Counted from the first letter of the stretch, positions 1 to 9,482 are shown. The stretch is 59,054 nucleotides of DNA from Prolixibacteraceae bacterium (GCA_018648265.1 JABGRN010000023.1:1-59054); one strand, 5' to 3'. The notes: a model not told the origin generated them from the sequence alone. Numbers and translations: made by a program.

Positions 1-15
1 GTAAAACTTCTCTGA

Positions 16-34
16 CCACGTTCAAAGAACGTGG
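16..34. terminator. hairpin, possible terminator of a gene left of the window
   Basis: A perfect 8-bp stem (CCACGTTC / GAACGTGG) with a 3-nt loop is followed by GTTTTC. It could end transcription of a gene lying before the window. The T-tract is short, so this is a weak call. The rest of 1-253 shows no convincing gene. Confidence 0.4.
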
Positions 35-163
35 GTTTTCACATTGAACTAAATTTCAAGAACCATTGACGATTTAGAAGGCGACAAGATGTTCAATCCC
101 TTAATCTTTCAGAAACGATTTATTATCGTAGTTTGGATCAGGAAAATTTGGGAGGGTGAAATT

Positions 164-187
164 AGTTTCCAGTTTTCGGTCGCAGTT
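164..187. repeat. degenerate copy of a CTGAAAACTG-type intergenic repeat
   Basis: The stretch resembles, on the other strand, the ACTGAAAACTG repeats seen at 3644-3669 and 30173-30190, with a few substitutions. It lies in non-coding DNA upstream of the first gene. Confidence 0.35.
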
Positions 188-253
188 GGAAGAATCTAAA
201 TTAATTGGTATCTAAATTTTTTGTAGTTTTAAAGGAAATTAAAATCTAACTCA

Positions 254-1726
254 ATGGAAAAGAATAAGAAATACCCCATCTCGAGAAGAAACTTTATTAA
301 AGTTTCGGCAGCTACAACCGCTGCTGTATCAACCATGTCTCTCGGCAGTTGCAATGTTGAAAATGTTCCCGCCCCAATGAAACGAAAATTTGGAAAACTT
401 GACTTTGATGTAACTTCAATCGCTTTGGGTGGTCAGGCTTCCATCCAGTGGACTCCCGATGATGTTGATCCTGTGCCAATTATCCTAAAAGCTTTTGAAC
501 TTGGCATAAATTATTACGATACTTCAAATTTATACGCCAAAAGTCAGCTTCATTTCAATAACGCTTTTAAAAAGCTTAACCTGATACCCGGAGAAGAAAA
601 TTACAACAAAGAGCTTCGTGAGTCAATCTGGTTGACAAGTAAAACTGCACATCGCTGGGGAAAACCAGATTGGCCGGAAAGAGAAGGAGTTAGAAACAGG
701 TCGAACGGGGAAAATGTAAAATGTGCTATTGACGATGTGAAACGTTCACTCACCCAGATTTTTGGTGATGGACAAGGATCGTATCCGGAAGGGGCGTATC
801 TTAATATGGTGCTTGTTCATACTTTAGAGAACATCCAGGAAGTTGATGTGCTGTACGAAGGGTTGGAAACACCGCTCGACCCGAATGAGAATTTTGGCGC
901 ATTGGTTGCTTTACGTGATTTACGCGACGGAACAAACCTAACCGGAATGAACCCTAAAAATGAAAAATTAATCCGCCATATCGGCTTTTCGGGACATGCA
1001 AACCCACCGGCAATGGTTGACATGATTCAGCGTGATGAATATGGAATTCTGGAAGGAATGTTAATTGCTATAAACGCAAACGATAAAACAAAATACAACA
1101 TGCAGCACAATGTAATTCCGGTTGCCGAAGCAAAAGGACTGGGAATTATTGGCATGAAAGTATTTGCCGATGCAGCTATTTACCACAAAGAACCTCGATG
1201 GTCGCAAACTCCGGCAGACGTTTTCAGAAAAGTAGGAACAGCCGAATTACCAAGCAGGCCATTAATTGAATACACACTTACTACACCCGGTGTTCATACA
1301 TTAATAATTGGTATCGGCCAAATTGATGACGATCCGATGAAATGCCAGTTGGTACAGAATTTTTATGCGTCGCAAATTGAACCTGATGGAATGCCGGAAG
1401 ATGAACGTAAAAAAATAGAAGTTCAGGCTAAAAAAGTAAAAGCTGACTCCAACTACTTTCAAATGGATAAAGTTGGATTAACGGCTCCAGGAAATGTTAA
1501 TGTTGCTGATAACAAAATTACATGGAATAATGGTTTTTCAGGTGATGAGCCTATTACACATTACGAAATTTTAATTAATGGGGAAAAAGCAGGAGAGGTG
1601 GAACATAAACCTCAAATACTGAAAAGTAAACCATTTGTTTTTGAAACTGAATTAAAAGAAGGTGATAAAATTGCTGTTGCCTCGGTGGATAAATCGGGTG
1701 CCAGGGTAGAATCAGTTTGGGCTTAA
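254..1726 (+). CDS. exported aldo/keto reductase-like lipoprotein with C-terminal Fn3-like domain
   Basis: A 490-residue protein. The N-terminus has a Tat-like SRRNFIK motif followed by a hydrophobic stretch and a lipobox-like LGSC, so it is probably exported and lipid-anchored. The middle is an aldo/keto reductase barrel with the usual tetrad: Asp and Tyr in YYDTSNLYA (about residue 88), Lys in TSKTAHRW (about 133) and His in LVHTLEN (about 189). These residues suggest NAD(P)H- or flavin-linked oxidoreduction. After about residue 405 the sequence becomes a beta-rich fibronectin type III-like segment (ITWNNGFSGDEPITHYEI). It is longer than the roughly 330 residues of simple aldo/keto reductases because of the signal region and this tail. 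The substrate is unknown. It stands alone, convergent with the next gene. Confidence 0.85.
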   Translation: MEKNKKYPISRRNFIKVSAATTAAVSTMSLGSCNVENVPAPMKRKFGKLDFDVTSIALGGQASIQWTPDDVDPVPIILKAFELGINYYDTSNLYAKSQLHFNNAFKKLNLIPGEENYNKELRESIWLTSKTAHRWGKPDWPEREGVRNRSNGENVKCAIDDVKRSLTQIFGDGQGSYPEGAYLNMVLVHTLENIQEVDVLYEGLETPLDPNENFGALVALRDLRDGTNLTGMNPKNEKLIRHIGFSGHANPPAMVDMIQRDEYGILEGMLIAINANDKTKYNMQHNVIPVAEAKGLGIIGMKVFADAAIYHKEPRWSQTPADVFRKVGTAELPSRPLIEYTLTTPGVHTLIIGIGQIDDDPMKCQLVQNFYASQIEPDGMPEDERKKIEVQAKKVKADSNYFQMDKVGLTAPGNVNVADNKITWNNGFSGDEPITHYEILINGEKAGEVEHKPQILKSKPFVFETELKEGDKIAVASVDKSGARVESVWA

Positions 1727-1752
1727 AACCCACAATTTTACAAAAAATATAT

Positions 1753-1785
1753 AAAGAACCGTTCAATAAAAAAGAACGGTTCTTT
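1753..1785. terminator. bidirectional terminator hairpin
   Basis: A perfect 12-bp stem (AAAGAACCGTTC / GAACGGTTCTTT) with a 9-nt loop sits between two convergent genes. Flanking A and T runs allow it to work in both directions. Confidence 0.85.
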
Positions 1786-1787
1786 GT

Positions 1788-3569
1788 TTATTTCCCGATC
1801 AACTTATTTAATTCAGAAACTGAAAATGCCTTATAAACTCTCGAAACCGGATATCTTTTGTATGTCTCTTCGCTCCACTCTGTATTCTCATAAATATATG
1901 CCAGTTGAGCCCGGTGACTTTGTGCAAAACCAGGATCCGATTTTTGTTTATCCATAAATTTCTTTTTTAAACCGGGGTGTTCGTCCAAATATTTTATTAC
2001 ATTTTCTTCGAAACCATAAGGCGAAAAATACTCCCGATTATCCAAAATATTATCGAAAAAGTTCCATCGAAAAAATGAATCGCCCGCTTTGGGTTCAAGC
2101 ATTTCAATCAGATATTTTATTTTTTTCTGCCTTACAGGAATTATCAAATCTCCAGAATAATAATTTATTTGCTGAACTTCACTACTGGTTATAACCTCAT
2201 CATGAAAATAATGACCGTTGTATGGACGGGTGGCATTCGAAAATTCATCAATGTAATCAATTTCCACTTCTAAAATTGTATCTATTATAAGCGTATGAAA
2301 TTCTATTCCATTTAATTTAATTCTATCTACAACACTTTTCCAGGCCTGTGGTAAAATATAATATTCCGGAATTTGAACTGTTTTGGTTGGATTATACACA
2401 TCGTAATATTTGGTTGAACTTGTAAAAGGTTTCGACCTATCATATCCAAATCGTTTTAATCCTGTTAATTTGCTCACCTGGTTTTCATCCACTTCGTATC
2501 CCTTAAATTCAATTTCGCGAAAAATTGTTGTGTCCAGTTCAAAATTTATTGGATGATCTTTTGCTGAAATTGATTCTTCCAATCCTGTCTTTCTGCTTTC
2601 AATAATTTCTTTTGCATTTTCTGATGTAAATGTAGTGAGTACATCGATAAACTGATAGCACGATTTCACCCGATCCGGATAATCTTTATAAACGTGATTC
2701 TCAGTCATCATTCCATAACAATTAAAAAGACTGGCATAACCAGATGAATAACGCGGACCTTCCTGTGTCATTTTAATCCCCCGTTTGGGATCGCGATACA
2801 TCCAACTTACGTAAGGAATAAGTTCGTACTCTCCTTTTTTCATATTGCTGAATAATTCCGGAATCATTTTTTCCCGTAAGAATTTTTCTTGAGTTGGTGG
2901 AAACAAATCTGGTTGAGGTGCAATTAAAGTTACGCTGTATTGATGATCAGATCCGTTTGTTGTGTGAGTATCTAAAAAAACATCAGGATCCCAATTATGA
3001 AATATCCGGGTAAAATTTTTAGCGTTTTCCGAATCGCATTTTACAAAATCGCGGTTTAAATCCAGATTCGCAGCATTTCCCCTAAAACCAGTTTCGTAGG
3101 GTGTTGTTTGGTTTGCACGGTTAAATGCACTCCGGTGTAAAAGTCCTCCAATGCTGTATGCCGGAATTATCACAATCACCGTATTTTCAAGAAGCGACGC
3201 AATTCCATTTTTATCTCTTAAAATATCGTCGGCAAACTGGAGGCTGGCATCAATTCCGGCCGGTTCTCCCGGATGAATACTGTTATTAATCAATAAAACT
3301 GACTTGCCCTGCTTTTTTATTTTTTCCGGATTGAATTCATTTTCATTATTGATGATAAAAGTGTGCAATGGCTTTCCGCTGTCGGTTAACCCGTTTTCAA
3401 TAAGTTTTGCATTTTCGTAGTTGGCATCTAACAATTGGTACATTTCTACAACCTCGTAATAAGTTGGAGTGTAGTTTTGTTCGTATTTTAATAGTAAGAG
3501 TGATTTTTTTTGAGCAAAAAGCGCAAAGGTAAATGATAGAAGAATGAGGGTGATATTTATTTTTTTCAT
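1788..3569 (-). CDS. M14-family zinc carboxypeptidase, secreted
   Basis: A 593-residue protein with a cleavable signal peptide (hydrophobic to about residue 18, ending FAQ). The zinc site of M14 metallocarboxypeptidases is visible: His99 and Glu102 in NSIHPGEPAG and His202 in LDTHTTNG. A candidate catalytic Glu lies in MMTENHVYKD. The roughly 300 C-terminal residues form an extension with no motif I recognise. The protein should trim C-terminal residues from peptides outside the cytoplasm, but its specificity cannot be read. It is the last gene after thyA and folA on the same strand, about 100 nt downstream of folA, so it may be separately transcribed. Confidence 0.85.
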   Translation of the reverse strand: MKKINITLILLSFTFALFAQKKSLLLLKYEQNYTPTYYEVVEMYQLLDANYENAKLIENGLTDSGKPLHTFIINNENEFNPEKIKKQGKSVLLINNSIHPGEPAGIDASLQFADDILRDKNGIASLLENTVIVIIPAYSIGGLLHRSAFNRANQTTPYETGFRGNAANLDLNRDFVKCDSENAKNFTRIFHNWDPDVFLDTHTTNGSDHQYSVTLIAPQPDLFPPTQEKFLREKMIPELFSNMKKGEYELIPYVSWMYRDPKRGIKMTQEGPRYSSGYASLFNCYGMMTENHVYKDYPDRVKSCYQFIDVLTTFTSENAKEIIESRKTGLEESISAKDHPINFELDTTIFREIEFKGYEVDENQVSKLTGLKRFGYDRSKPFTSSTKYYDVYNPTKTVQIPEYYILPQAWKSVVDRIKLNGIEFHTLIIDTILEVEIDYIDEFSNATRPYNGHYFHDEVITSSEVQQINYYSGDLIIPVRQKKIKYLIEMLEPKAGDSFFRWNFFDNILDNREYFSPYGFEENVIKYLDEHPGLKKKFMDKQKSDPGFAQSHRAQLAYIYENTEWSEETYKRYPVSRVYKAFSVSELNKLIGK

Positions 3570-3643
3570 GCTACTCTGGTTAATTTAGTTCTGGTTAATT
3601 AATAATAGCCGCAAATAAAAATTATCGATAAACTAACAATCTT

Positions 3644-3669
3644 GCAACTGAAAACTGCAACTGAAAACT
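3644..3669. repeat. 13-nt tandem repeat (GCAACTGAAAACT) x2
   Basis: Two perfect adjacent copies of GCAACTGAAAACT lie in the gap between the M14 peptidase and folA. Similar sequence occurs at 30173-30190 and, degenerated, at 164-187, which suggests a dispersed intergenic repeat. Confidence 0.7.
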
Positions 3670-3677
3670 GAATACTT

Positions 3678-4172
3678 TTATTTACGCTCTAAATTTAAGT
3701 ATGAATAATTAAAATCATTCTTTTCATCGTGAAAATCTTCCCGCGAATTTTCATACCATTCTGAATAATTTATTTCAGGGAAAAAAATATCAGCATCAAA
3801 TGGTTTATGAACCAGCGTTAAATAAAGTTTCCCTGCCACCGGAAAAAACTGTCGGTAAATCATCCCTCCTCCAATTACAAAAGCTTCTCGCTCATTTTTT
3901 ACTTTTTTAATGGCTTCTTCAATCGAAAAAACAATTTCACAACCCGGAAAAACATCATCTTTTTTGTCGGTAATTACAATATGCCGCCGATTGGGGAGTG
4001 GCCATTTAGGTAACGAAAGTAAAGTGTTCCGACCCATAATAATTGTATTGCCCGAAGTAATTTGTTTAAATCGTTTTAAATCGTTTGGCAAATGAAAAAG
4101 TAAATCGTTGTTTTTCCCAATGGCAAAATTCTCTGAAATGGCAACTATTATTGATATGTTTTTTTGAATCAT
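3678..4172 (-). CDS. folA: dihydrofolate reductase
   Basis: A 164-residue enzyme that reduces dihydrofolate to tetrahydrofolate with NADPH. Family motifs are clear: the N-terminal IIVAISENFAIGKNN, the substrate-binding FHLPNDLKRFKQIT, the cofactor-binding IIMGRNTLLSLP, and GGG in FVIGGGMIYRQF. I start it at the ATG at 4172 because the conserved fold begins there; a TTG eight codons upstream would only add a poorly conserved tail. It lies just downstream of thyA on the same strand. Thymidylate synthase makes dihydrofolate and this enzyme recycles it, which supports both calls. Confidence 0.95.
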   Translation of the reverse strand: MIQKNISIIVAISENFAIGKNNDLLFHLPNDLKRFKQITSGNTIIMGRNTLLSLPKWPLPNRRHIVITDKKDDVFPGCEIVFSIEEAIKKVKNEREAFVIGGGMIYRQFFPVAGKLYLTLVHKPFDADIFFPEINYSEWYENSREDFHDEKNDFNYSYLNLERK

Positions 4173-4287
4173 ATTAATGTAAATAATAAAATTCAAAAAC
4201 CAATTTTCAAAAACGTTAAAAACAGGAAGTTTGAAATTTTAGATTTATACAATTGAAAATTATTTGTCATTTGTTGTTTGTTTGTTT

Positions 4288-5082
4288 TTAAACTGCTACT
4301 TTTCCCTTAATATGAGGGTGAGCCTGGTAATCAACTAACTCAAAATCATCAAATTTAAAATCAAAAATATTTTTAATATCCGGATTTATTTTCAATACAG
4401 GAAGAGGAAATGGTTCTCTTGTGAGTTGCAATTTCACTTGTTCGATGTGGTTTGAATAAATATGAACATCGCCAAAAGTGTGTACAAAATCGCCGGGCAG
4501 TAAACCGGTAACCTGCGCCATCATTAAAGTTAAAAGGGCATACGATGCAATATTAAAAGGTACTCCCAAAAATACATCGGCACTTCGCTGGTACAACTGG
4601 CACGACAATTTTCCATCGGCAACATAAAACTGGAAAAGGATATGGCAAGGGGGCAAGTTCATTTTATCCAATTCACCAACATTCCAAGCACTAACAATGT
4701 GCCTGCGCGAATCAGGTTTTTGTTGAATCGAATTGATAACATTACTAATTTGGTCGATGTGTTTTCCATCGGGAGTAGGCCAGCTTCGCCATTGGTAACC
4801 GTAAATATGTCCTAGATCACCATTTTTATCAGCCCACTCGTTCCAAATCCGCACACCATTTTCAACCAAATATTTTGTGTTTGTGTCGCCAGCCAAAAAC
4901 CATAACAACTCGTGAACTATCGATTTTAAATGCAATTTTTTGGTGGTAACCATCGGAAATCCTTCACTTAAATCGAACCGCATTTGATACCCAAACCTGC
5001 TGATTGTGCCGGTTTCTGTTCGATCCTTTTTCTCGGTTCCCTTTTCTAAAATAGTTTCCAATAATTCTAAGTACTGCCTCAT
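4288..5082 (-). CDS. thyA: thymidylate synthase
   Basis: A 264-residue enzyme converting dUMP and methylene-tetrahydrofolate to dTMP and dihydrofolate. The catalytic cysteine is Cys146 in [10 protein letters not shown], and the phosphate-binding arginine pair is Arg126-Arg127 in PDSRRHIV. These match the E. coli numbering and the length is the classic 264. A Bacteroidota-type -7 box (TATTTTTG, 5099-5106 read on the - strand) lies a few bases upstream of the start, so the 5' leader would be very short. Downstream folA completes the thymidylate cycle. Confidence 0.97.
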   Translation of the reverse strand: MRQYLELLETILEKGTEKKDRTETGTISRFGYQMRFDLSEGFPMVTTKKLHLKSIVHELLWFLAGDTNTKYLVENGVRIWNEWADKNGDLGHIYGYQWRSWPTPDGKHIDQISNVINSIQQKPDSRRHIVSAWNVGELDKMNLPPCHILFQFYVADGKLSCQLYQRSADVFLGVPFNIASYALLTLMMAQVTGLLPGDFVHTFGDVHIYSNHIEQVKLQLTREPFPLPVLKINPDIKNIFDFKFDDFELVDYQAHPHIKGKVAV

Positions 5083-5257
5083 TATAATCTATTTGTTGCA
5101 AAAATAGTTTTTTGAAATAAGTAGAATTATATATGATACATTTAAATATCCACAAATGTTTATTTGTTGTTAAATGAAGAGTTTGTATCAAAAATTATTT
5201 GCTCGTACTTCTGAAACAAGTTCAAAATATCGGGTTTAACTACTTCTAATAAAACTC

Positions 5258-5887
5258 TTAAATCCTATAAGGAAATTTTCGGGATATTGGATTCATCATT
5301 GCTTTGGTTAATTGTTCAGGACTGCTGCCCACTGTACCTGAATATACGTGATTAAATCTCCATTGCAGTTTCGAATTGTTTCCGTCGTGCAAAGAAACAG
5401 TTACATCGGCTATGTTTGTGGCTCCCCAGGCATTAAAAATAATTCCAACAGCCAGCGCAACACCTGTTGACATGGGTTTTGCCGTTAACACATTTCCCGA
5501 AATTATGGCATCAACTTCAAATAACCGGGCTAATTCGTCTTTTGAATATTCACTCAAGTTATAAATGTCAATGTTATTTCTTTTCAGCATCATATTTGTT
5601 TTATCGATATCCTGAAAATCGACTGTAAACTGATGATTCTTTCGTAAAAAACGATTGTAAATCTGGTTTTGAAATACAAATCCAAGTTCATACTCGTTTT
5701 CTTCAATTTGTTCAACTGTAAAATCTCGTGGTAATTTGTTGTACTGAATCAAAACATCGAAAGGTAAAATAGCAATTACCTGATGTTGATTCTTTTGATT
5801 TTGAATTTCGGAAGCTGTATAAACGGTTGCACAGCTTGATAATAGAATTGCAAGGAATGTTAATCCTAAAAGGTAAAATCGTTTCAT
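5258..5887 (-). CDS. putative outer-membrane lipoprotein, CsgG/DUF799-like
   Basis: A 209-residue protein with a signal peptide ending in a lipobox (ILLSSC, Cys19), so it should be lipid-anchored and face the periplasm. The first part (VIAILPFDV) and the region with an acidic 'EVDAIISGNV' strand resemble the periplasmic nucleotide-binding-like fold of CsgG/DUF799-type lipoproteins. That is only a fold-level resemblance, and no function can be assigned. It lies between the ion channel gene and thyA on the same strand, with about 175 nt before thyA, so co-transcription is uncertain. Confidence 0.7.
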   Translation of the reverse strand: MKRFYLLGLTFLAILLSSCATVYTASEIQNQKNQHQVIAILPFDVLIQYNKLPRDFTVEQIEENEYELGFVFQNQIYNRFLRKNHQFTVDFQDIDKTNMMLKRNNIDIYNLSEYSKDELARLFEVDAIISGNVLTAKPMSTGVALAVGIIFNAWGATNIADVTVSLHDGNNSKLQWRFNHVYSGTVGSSPEQLTKAMMNPISRKFPYRI

Positions 5888-5963
5888 GGCTAAAGTATTT
5901 AAATGTTTTTCGGGAAAAGAAAAAGCAAATACTTTGCCAATAATTTTAACAAAAATTAAACAT

Positions 5964-6785
5964 CTAAAAATACATCTCTTCTTCAGGGTTTATTTCCGAA
6001 CCACATCTTTTACAATAAATCGAGTCGTCATCGTGTTTATCGTGCAAACATTCGGGGCAAACCTGTGTATTGCTTTTAGATGATGGATTAATAATTTCTG
6101 CTGTTACAATTCCTGTTGGTACTGCTATAATTGCATAACCCATTATCATTACAATGCTGGCTAAAAATTGTCCGAGTGCTGTTACGGGACTTAAATCGCC
6201 ATAACCTACTGTTGTTAAGGTTACAATGGCCCAATAAATTCCTCTCGGAATACTTGTAAAACCATGTTCTTCCCCCTCAATTAAATACATAATTGTACCA
6301 ACAATTACAACCAGAATAATTACAAAAAAAACAAAAACACTTATTTTTTCGCGGCTGGCCCACATTGCATTTGCAAGCGTTCTCCCGGCCTGTGTGTAAC
6401 GGGTAAGTTTTAATATCCTGAAAATACGCAACAATCGTAAAATGCGTATTACAACTAAACTTTGCGAGCCAACTATAACTAAACTCAGGTAAGTTGGTAT
6501 AACCGACAATAAATCGATAATGCCATAAAAACTAAAGATATATTTAAATGGTTTTCGAACAATTAAAATTCGTAAAGTATATTCAAGGGTAAAAATCATC
6601 GTTATTATCCATTCCGAAATCTTTAAAAATTGTTGGTAATTATCGCGAATTGTGGGAACACTTTCGAGCATTACCAATGCAACACCAATTAGTATCACTA
6701 TCAATAATGAAATATCAAATACTTTACCCTCCCGTGTATCGGCTTCAAATATTAATTCGTAAAGGTGCTTTTTGGTATTACTCAT
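5964..6785 (-). CDS. voltage-gated potassium channel with C-terminal zinc ribbon
   Basis: A 273-residue inner-membrane protein with the layout of a six-segment Kv channel. Hydrophobic segments lie at about 25-45, 57-77, 83-107, 110-128 and 148-168, followed by a pore loop and a last helix. The S4 segment carries regularly spaced arginines (VVIRILRLLRIFRILKL). The potassium selectivity filter TVGYGD is at 192-197. The final 30 residues hold two CxxC pairs (CPEC and CKRC), a typical zinc ribbon that is unusual on such a channel. It should pass K+ in response to voltage; the ribbon may be a regulatory or assembly module. Confidence 0.9.
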   Translation of the reverse strand: MSNTKKHLYELIFEADTREGKVFDISLLIVILIGVALVMLESVPTIRDNYQQFLKISEWIITMIFTLEYTLRILIVRKPFKYIFSFYGIIDLLSVIPTYLSLVIVGSQSLVVIRILRLLRIFRILKLTRYTQAGRTLANAMWASREKISVFVFFVIILVVIVGTIMYLIEGEEHGFTSIPRGIYWAIVTLTTVGYGDLSPVTALGQFLASIVMIMGYAIIAVPTGIVTAEIINPSSKSNTQVCPECLHDKHDDDSIYCKRCGSEINPEEEMYF

Positions 6786-6853
6786 TTTGTCTGAATTGAA
6801 AATTAAATATACAATAAATTCATAAATGAGATTTTAAAATCTCAGCACAAAAA

Positions 6854-6878
6854 AAGGCCTTGAAAACTCAAGACCCTT
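6854..6878 (-). terminator. terminator downstream of alanine dehydrogenase
   Basis: On the - strand a roughly 10-bp stem with one bulge and one wobble pair is followed by a run of seven T. It lies 25 nt after the ald stop codon. Confidence 0.7.
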
Positions 6879-6902
6879 AAAATTATATTTTTGGCAGATT
6901 AA

Positions 6903-8015
6903 TTACAGCACACTTTCAACTTTTTCGTAAGGTAAATCAAATGCTTCTGCAACGCCTTTATAAACCACTTTCCCGTCAACAACATTTAATCCTTTTCGCA
7001 ACGGAACACTGTCGATACACGCTTGTTTCCAACCTTTTTCTGCTATTTGAATTGCATAAGGTAATGTTGCATTTGTTAAAGCAATTGTTGAAGTACGTGG
7101 CACAGCACCCGGCATGTTTGCTACACAATAATGAATAACTTCATCAATAATAAAAGTTGGTTCGGCATGAGTTGTTGCAACTGTGGTTTCAAAACAACCA
7201 CCCTGATCAACTGCAACATCGGCCATTACCGTTCCTGCCCTCATTGTTTTTAACATGTCGCGGGTTACCAAATGTGGGGCTTTTGCTCCCGGAATTAAAA
7301 CAGCACCTATTACCAGATCGTGTGACTGAACCATTTCACGAATATTGTAATCGTTGCTCATCATGGTTTTTACGTTCGCCGGCATAATATCGTCTAAGTA
7401 TCGCAAACGTTTCAACGAAACATCCATAATTGTAACATCGGCACCCAAACCGGCAGCCATTTTAGCTGCTTCTGTCCCAACAATTCCTCCTCCAATAATC
7501 AATACTTTTGCAGGAGGAACTCCCGGAACGCCGCCCAGTAAAACACCATAACCGCCGTATGTTTTTTCTAAGTATTTTGCACCTTCCTGCACCGACATCC
7601 GCCCGGCAACTTCGCTCATTGGAATTAATAATGGAAGGGAACGGTCGTCTAATTCAACCGTTTCATAAGCCAGGCAAATTGATTTGTTTTCAATCATTGC
7701 CATGGTTAACGCCTCTCCCGAAGCAAAATGAAAATAGGTATATAAAATCTGTCCCTTCTTTATCAGCTTATATTCCGATTCGATGGGTTCTTTCACCTTA
7801 ATAATCATTTCAGCAATTCCATACACATCTTCAATTGTTGGAAGCATAATTGCTCCCGCAGCAATATAATCTTCATCCATAAATCCACTTCCAAGGCCAC
7901 CACCAGCCTGAACATAAACTTCATGTCCACGTTTTACTAATTCAGCAGCACCCGCAGGAGTTAAAGCAATACGGTTTTCGTTATTCTTAATTTCTTTTGG
8001 TACACCTATAATCAT
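6903..8015 (-). CDS. ald: alanine dehydrogenase
   Basis: A 370-residue enzyme that interconverts L-alanine and pyruvate plus ammonia with NAD. The N-terminus MIIGVPKEIKNNENRIALTP, with the conserved Lys and Arg, is diagnostic. The Rossmann dinucleotide motif is seen in VLIIGGGIVGTEAAKMAAGLGADV, shown here in two parts: VLIIGGGIVGTEAA and then GADVTIMD. Catalytic His (TYFHFA) is present. The ATG at 8015 is chosen because an upstream in-frame ATG would add 11 residues not expected for the family. It has its own terminator and probably works in amino acid catabolism or cell-wall alanine supply. Confidence 0.95.
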   Translation of the reverse strand: MIIGVPKEIKNNENRIALTPAGAAELVKRGHEVYVQAGGGLGSGFMDEDYIAAGAIMLPTIEDVYGIAEMIIKVKEPIESEYKLIKKGQILYTYFHFASGEALTMAMIENKSICLAYETVELDDRSLPLLIPMSEVAGRMSVQEGAKYLEKTYGGYGVLLGGVPGVPPAKVLIIGGGIVGTEAAKMAAGLGADVTIMDVSLKRLRYLDDIMPANVKTMMSNDYNIREMVQSHDLVIGAVLIPGAKAPHLVTRDMLKTMRAGTVMADVAVDQGGCFETTVATTHAEPTFIIDEVIHYCVANMPGAVPRTSTIALTNATLPYAIQIAEKGWKQACIDSVPLRKGLNVVDGKVVYKGVAEAFDLPYEKVESVL

Positions 8016-8215
8016 TTCAGTAAAAATTAAATTTATTTTGACGTCCAAAAATAGGCAGGAAGGAATTACAAAAACATGATAAAAATTAATTATTTATCAG
8101 ATTTGGGAATAATGAACATCAAAAAGGGCTACTTGTTAAAGATTTGGAAGTTAATTTTTTAATAAGATTTCAAAATGAAAAAATTTTTATAACATTAATT
8201 TCAATTTGATACTTG

Positions 8216-8223
8216 TATCTTTG
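8216..8223 (+). promoter_or_regulatory. candidate Bacteroidota -7 element TATCTTTG
   Basis: It matches TAnnTTTG exactly, 26 nt upstream of the aminotransferase start. No clear TTG -33 element is seen at the usual distance. Confidence 0.45.
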
Positions 8224-8249
8224 CTTTTTTTATAAATATATTTTATAAC

Positions 8250-9482
8250 ATGCCAACAGTTTCAGACAGAGGAAAATTAATGCCCGATTCACCCATCAGG
8301 AAGTTGGGCCCTTTAGCCGACAAAGCAAAAGAAAAGGGAATAAAGGTGTATCATTTAAATATCGGGCAGCCCGATTTACCAACCCCCCCGGAAGCGCTTA
8401 ATGCGATTAAGAATATTGACCGAATGATTCTGGAATATACACCGAGTGAGGGAATCCGTTCGTTTCGTGAAAAACTGGCGAAATATTACCACAAATTCAA
8501 AATTGACGTTGATGCTGATGATATAATAATTACCACAGGTGGAAGCGAAGCAGTAACTTTTTCTTTTATGAGTTGCCTTGATCCTGGTGATGAGATTATT
8601 GTCCCGGAGCCGGCTTATGCCAACTACGAAGCTTTTGCCATTGTTGCCGGCGCGATAATTAAACCTGTCACTTCAAAAATTGAAGAGGGTTTTGCTTTAC
8701 CTCCGGTAGAAGAATTTGAAAAACTTATTACCCCAAAAACCAAGGGGATTATGATTTGTAATCCCAACAATCCCACAGGATATTTATACACCCGCGAGGA
8801 GATGGATAAAATTCGTAATCTGATAAAAAAATACGATTTATATCTGTTTTCCGATGAAGTGTATCGTGAATTTTGTTACACAGGCGCTCCATATATTTCA
8901 GCTTTTCATTTAGAAGGAATAGAGCAAAATGTAGTTTTAATTGATTCAGTTTCAAAACGTTATAGTGAATGCGGATTGCGGATTGGCGCATTAATCACCA
9001 AAAACAAAGAGGTGAAACGTAACGTAATGAAATTTTGCCAGGCCCGTTTAAGTGCACCTTTAATAGGGCAAATTGCCGCGGAAGCGTCTTTGGATGCAAA
9101 CCCGGATTACATGCTGAACAATTACAATGAATACGTTAATCGCCGAAAATTTTTAATTGATGGATTAAACCGGATCGATGGTGTTTACTCCCCTATTCCG
9201 ATGGGGGCATTTTATACTGTTGCACGTTTGCCGGTTGACAATGCTGATAAATTCTGCTCGTGGTTACTTTCCGATTTTGAATTAGAAAACCAAACCCTTT
9301 TTATGGCACCGGCTTCTGGATTTTATACCGAACCTGGCAAGGGGTTAGATGAAGTTAGAATTGCTTATGTATTGAAGAAAGAAGATTTGGCAGTTTGCCT
9401 GAAAATTTTGGAAGAAGCCTTAAAAGTATATCCCGGGAGCAAAGTACGGCAGATAGTCGCAAACAATGAATCAGTTAGATAA
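8250..9482 (+). CDS. class I/II PLP-dependent aminotransferase (aspartate-aminotransferase type)
   Basis: A 410-residue fold-type I aminotransferase. The PLP lysine lies in DSVSKRYSECGLRIG (about residue 234). The cofactor-binding Asn and Asp-Tyr region is seen in CNPNNPTGYLY and FSDEVYREF, and the carboxylate-binding Arg in EVRIAYVL. It should transfer amino groups between an amino acid and 2-oxoglutarate, probably aspartate or a related acid, but exact specificity cannot be told from sequence. It stands alone, transcribed away from ald and towards dapL. The EGxRSFREKLA segment is typical of this group. Confidence 0.9.
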   Translation: MPTVSDRGKLMPDSPIRKLGPLADKAKEKGIKVYHLNIGQPDLPTPPEALNAIKNIDRMILEYTPSEGIRSFREKLAKYYHKFKIDVDADDIIITTGGSEAVTFSFMSCLDPGDEIIVPEPAYANYEAFAIVAGAIIKPVTSKIEEGFALPPVEEFEKLITPKTKGIMICNPNNPTGYLYTREEMDKIRNLIKKYDLYLFSDEVYREFCYTGAPYISAFHLEGIEQNVVLIDSVSKRYSECGLRIGALITKNKEVKRNVMKFCQARLSAPLIGQIAAEASLDANPDYMLNNYNEYVNRRKFLIDGLNRIDGVYSPIPMGAFYTVARLPVDNADKFCSWLLSDFELENQTLFMAPASGFYTEPGKGLDEVRIAYVLKKEDLAVCLKILEEALKVYPGSKVRQIVANNESVR

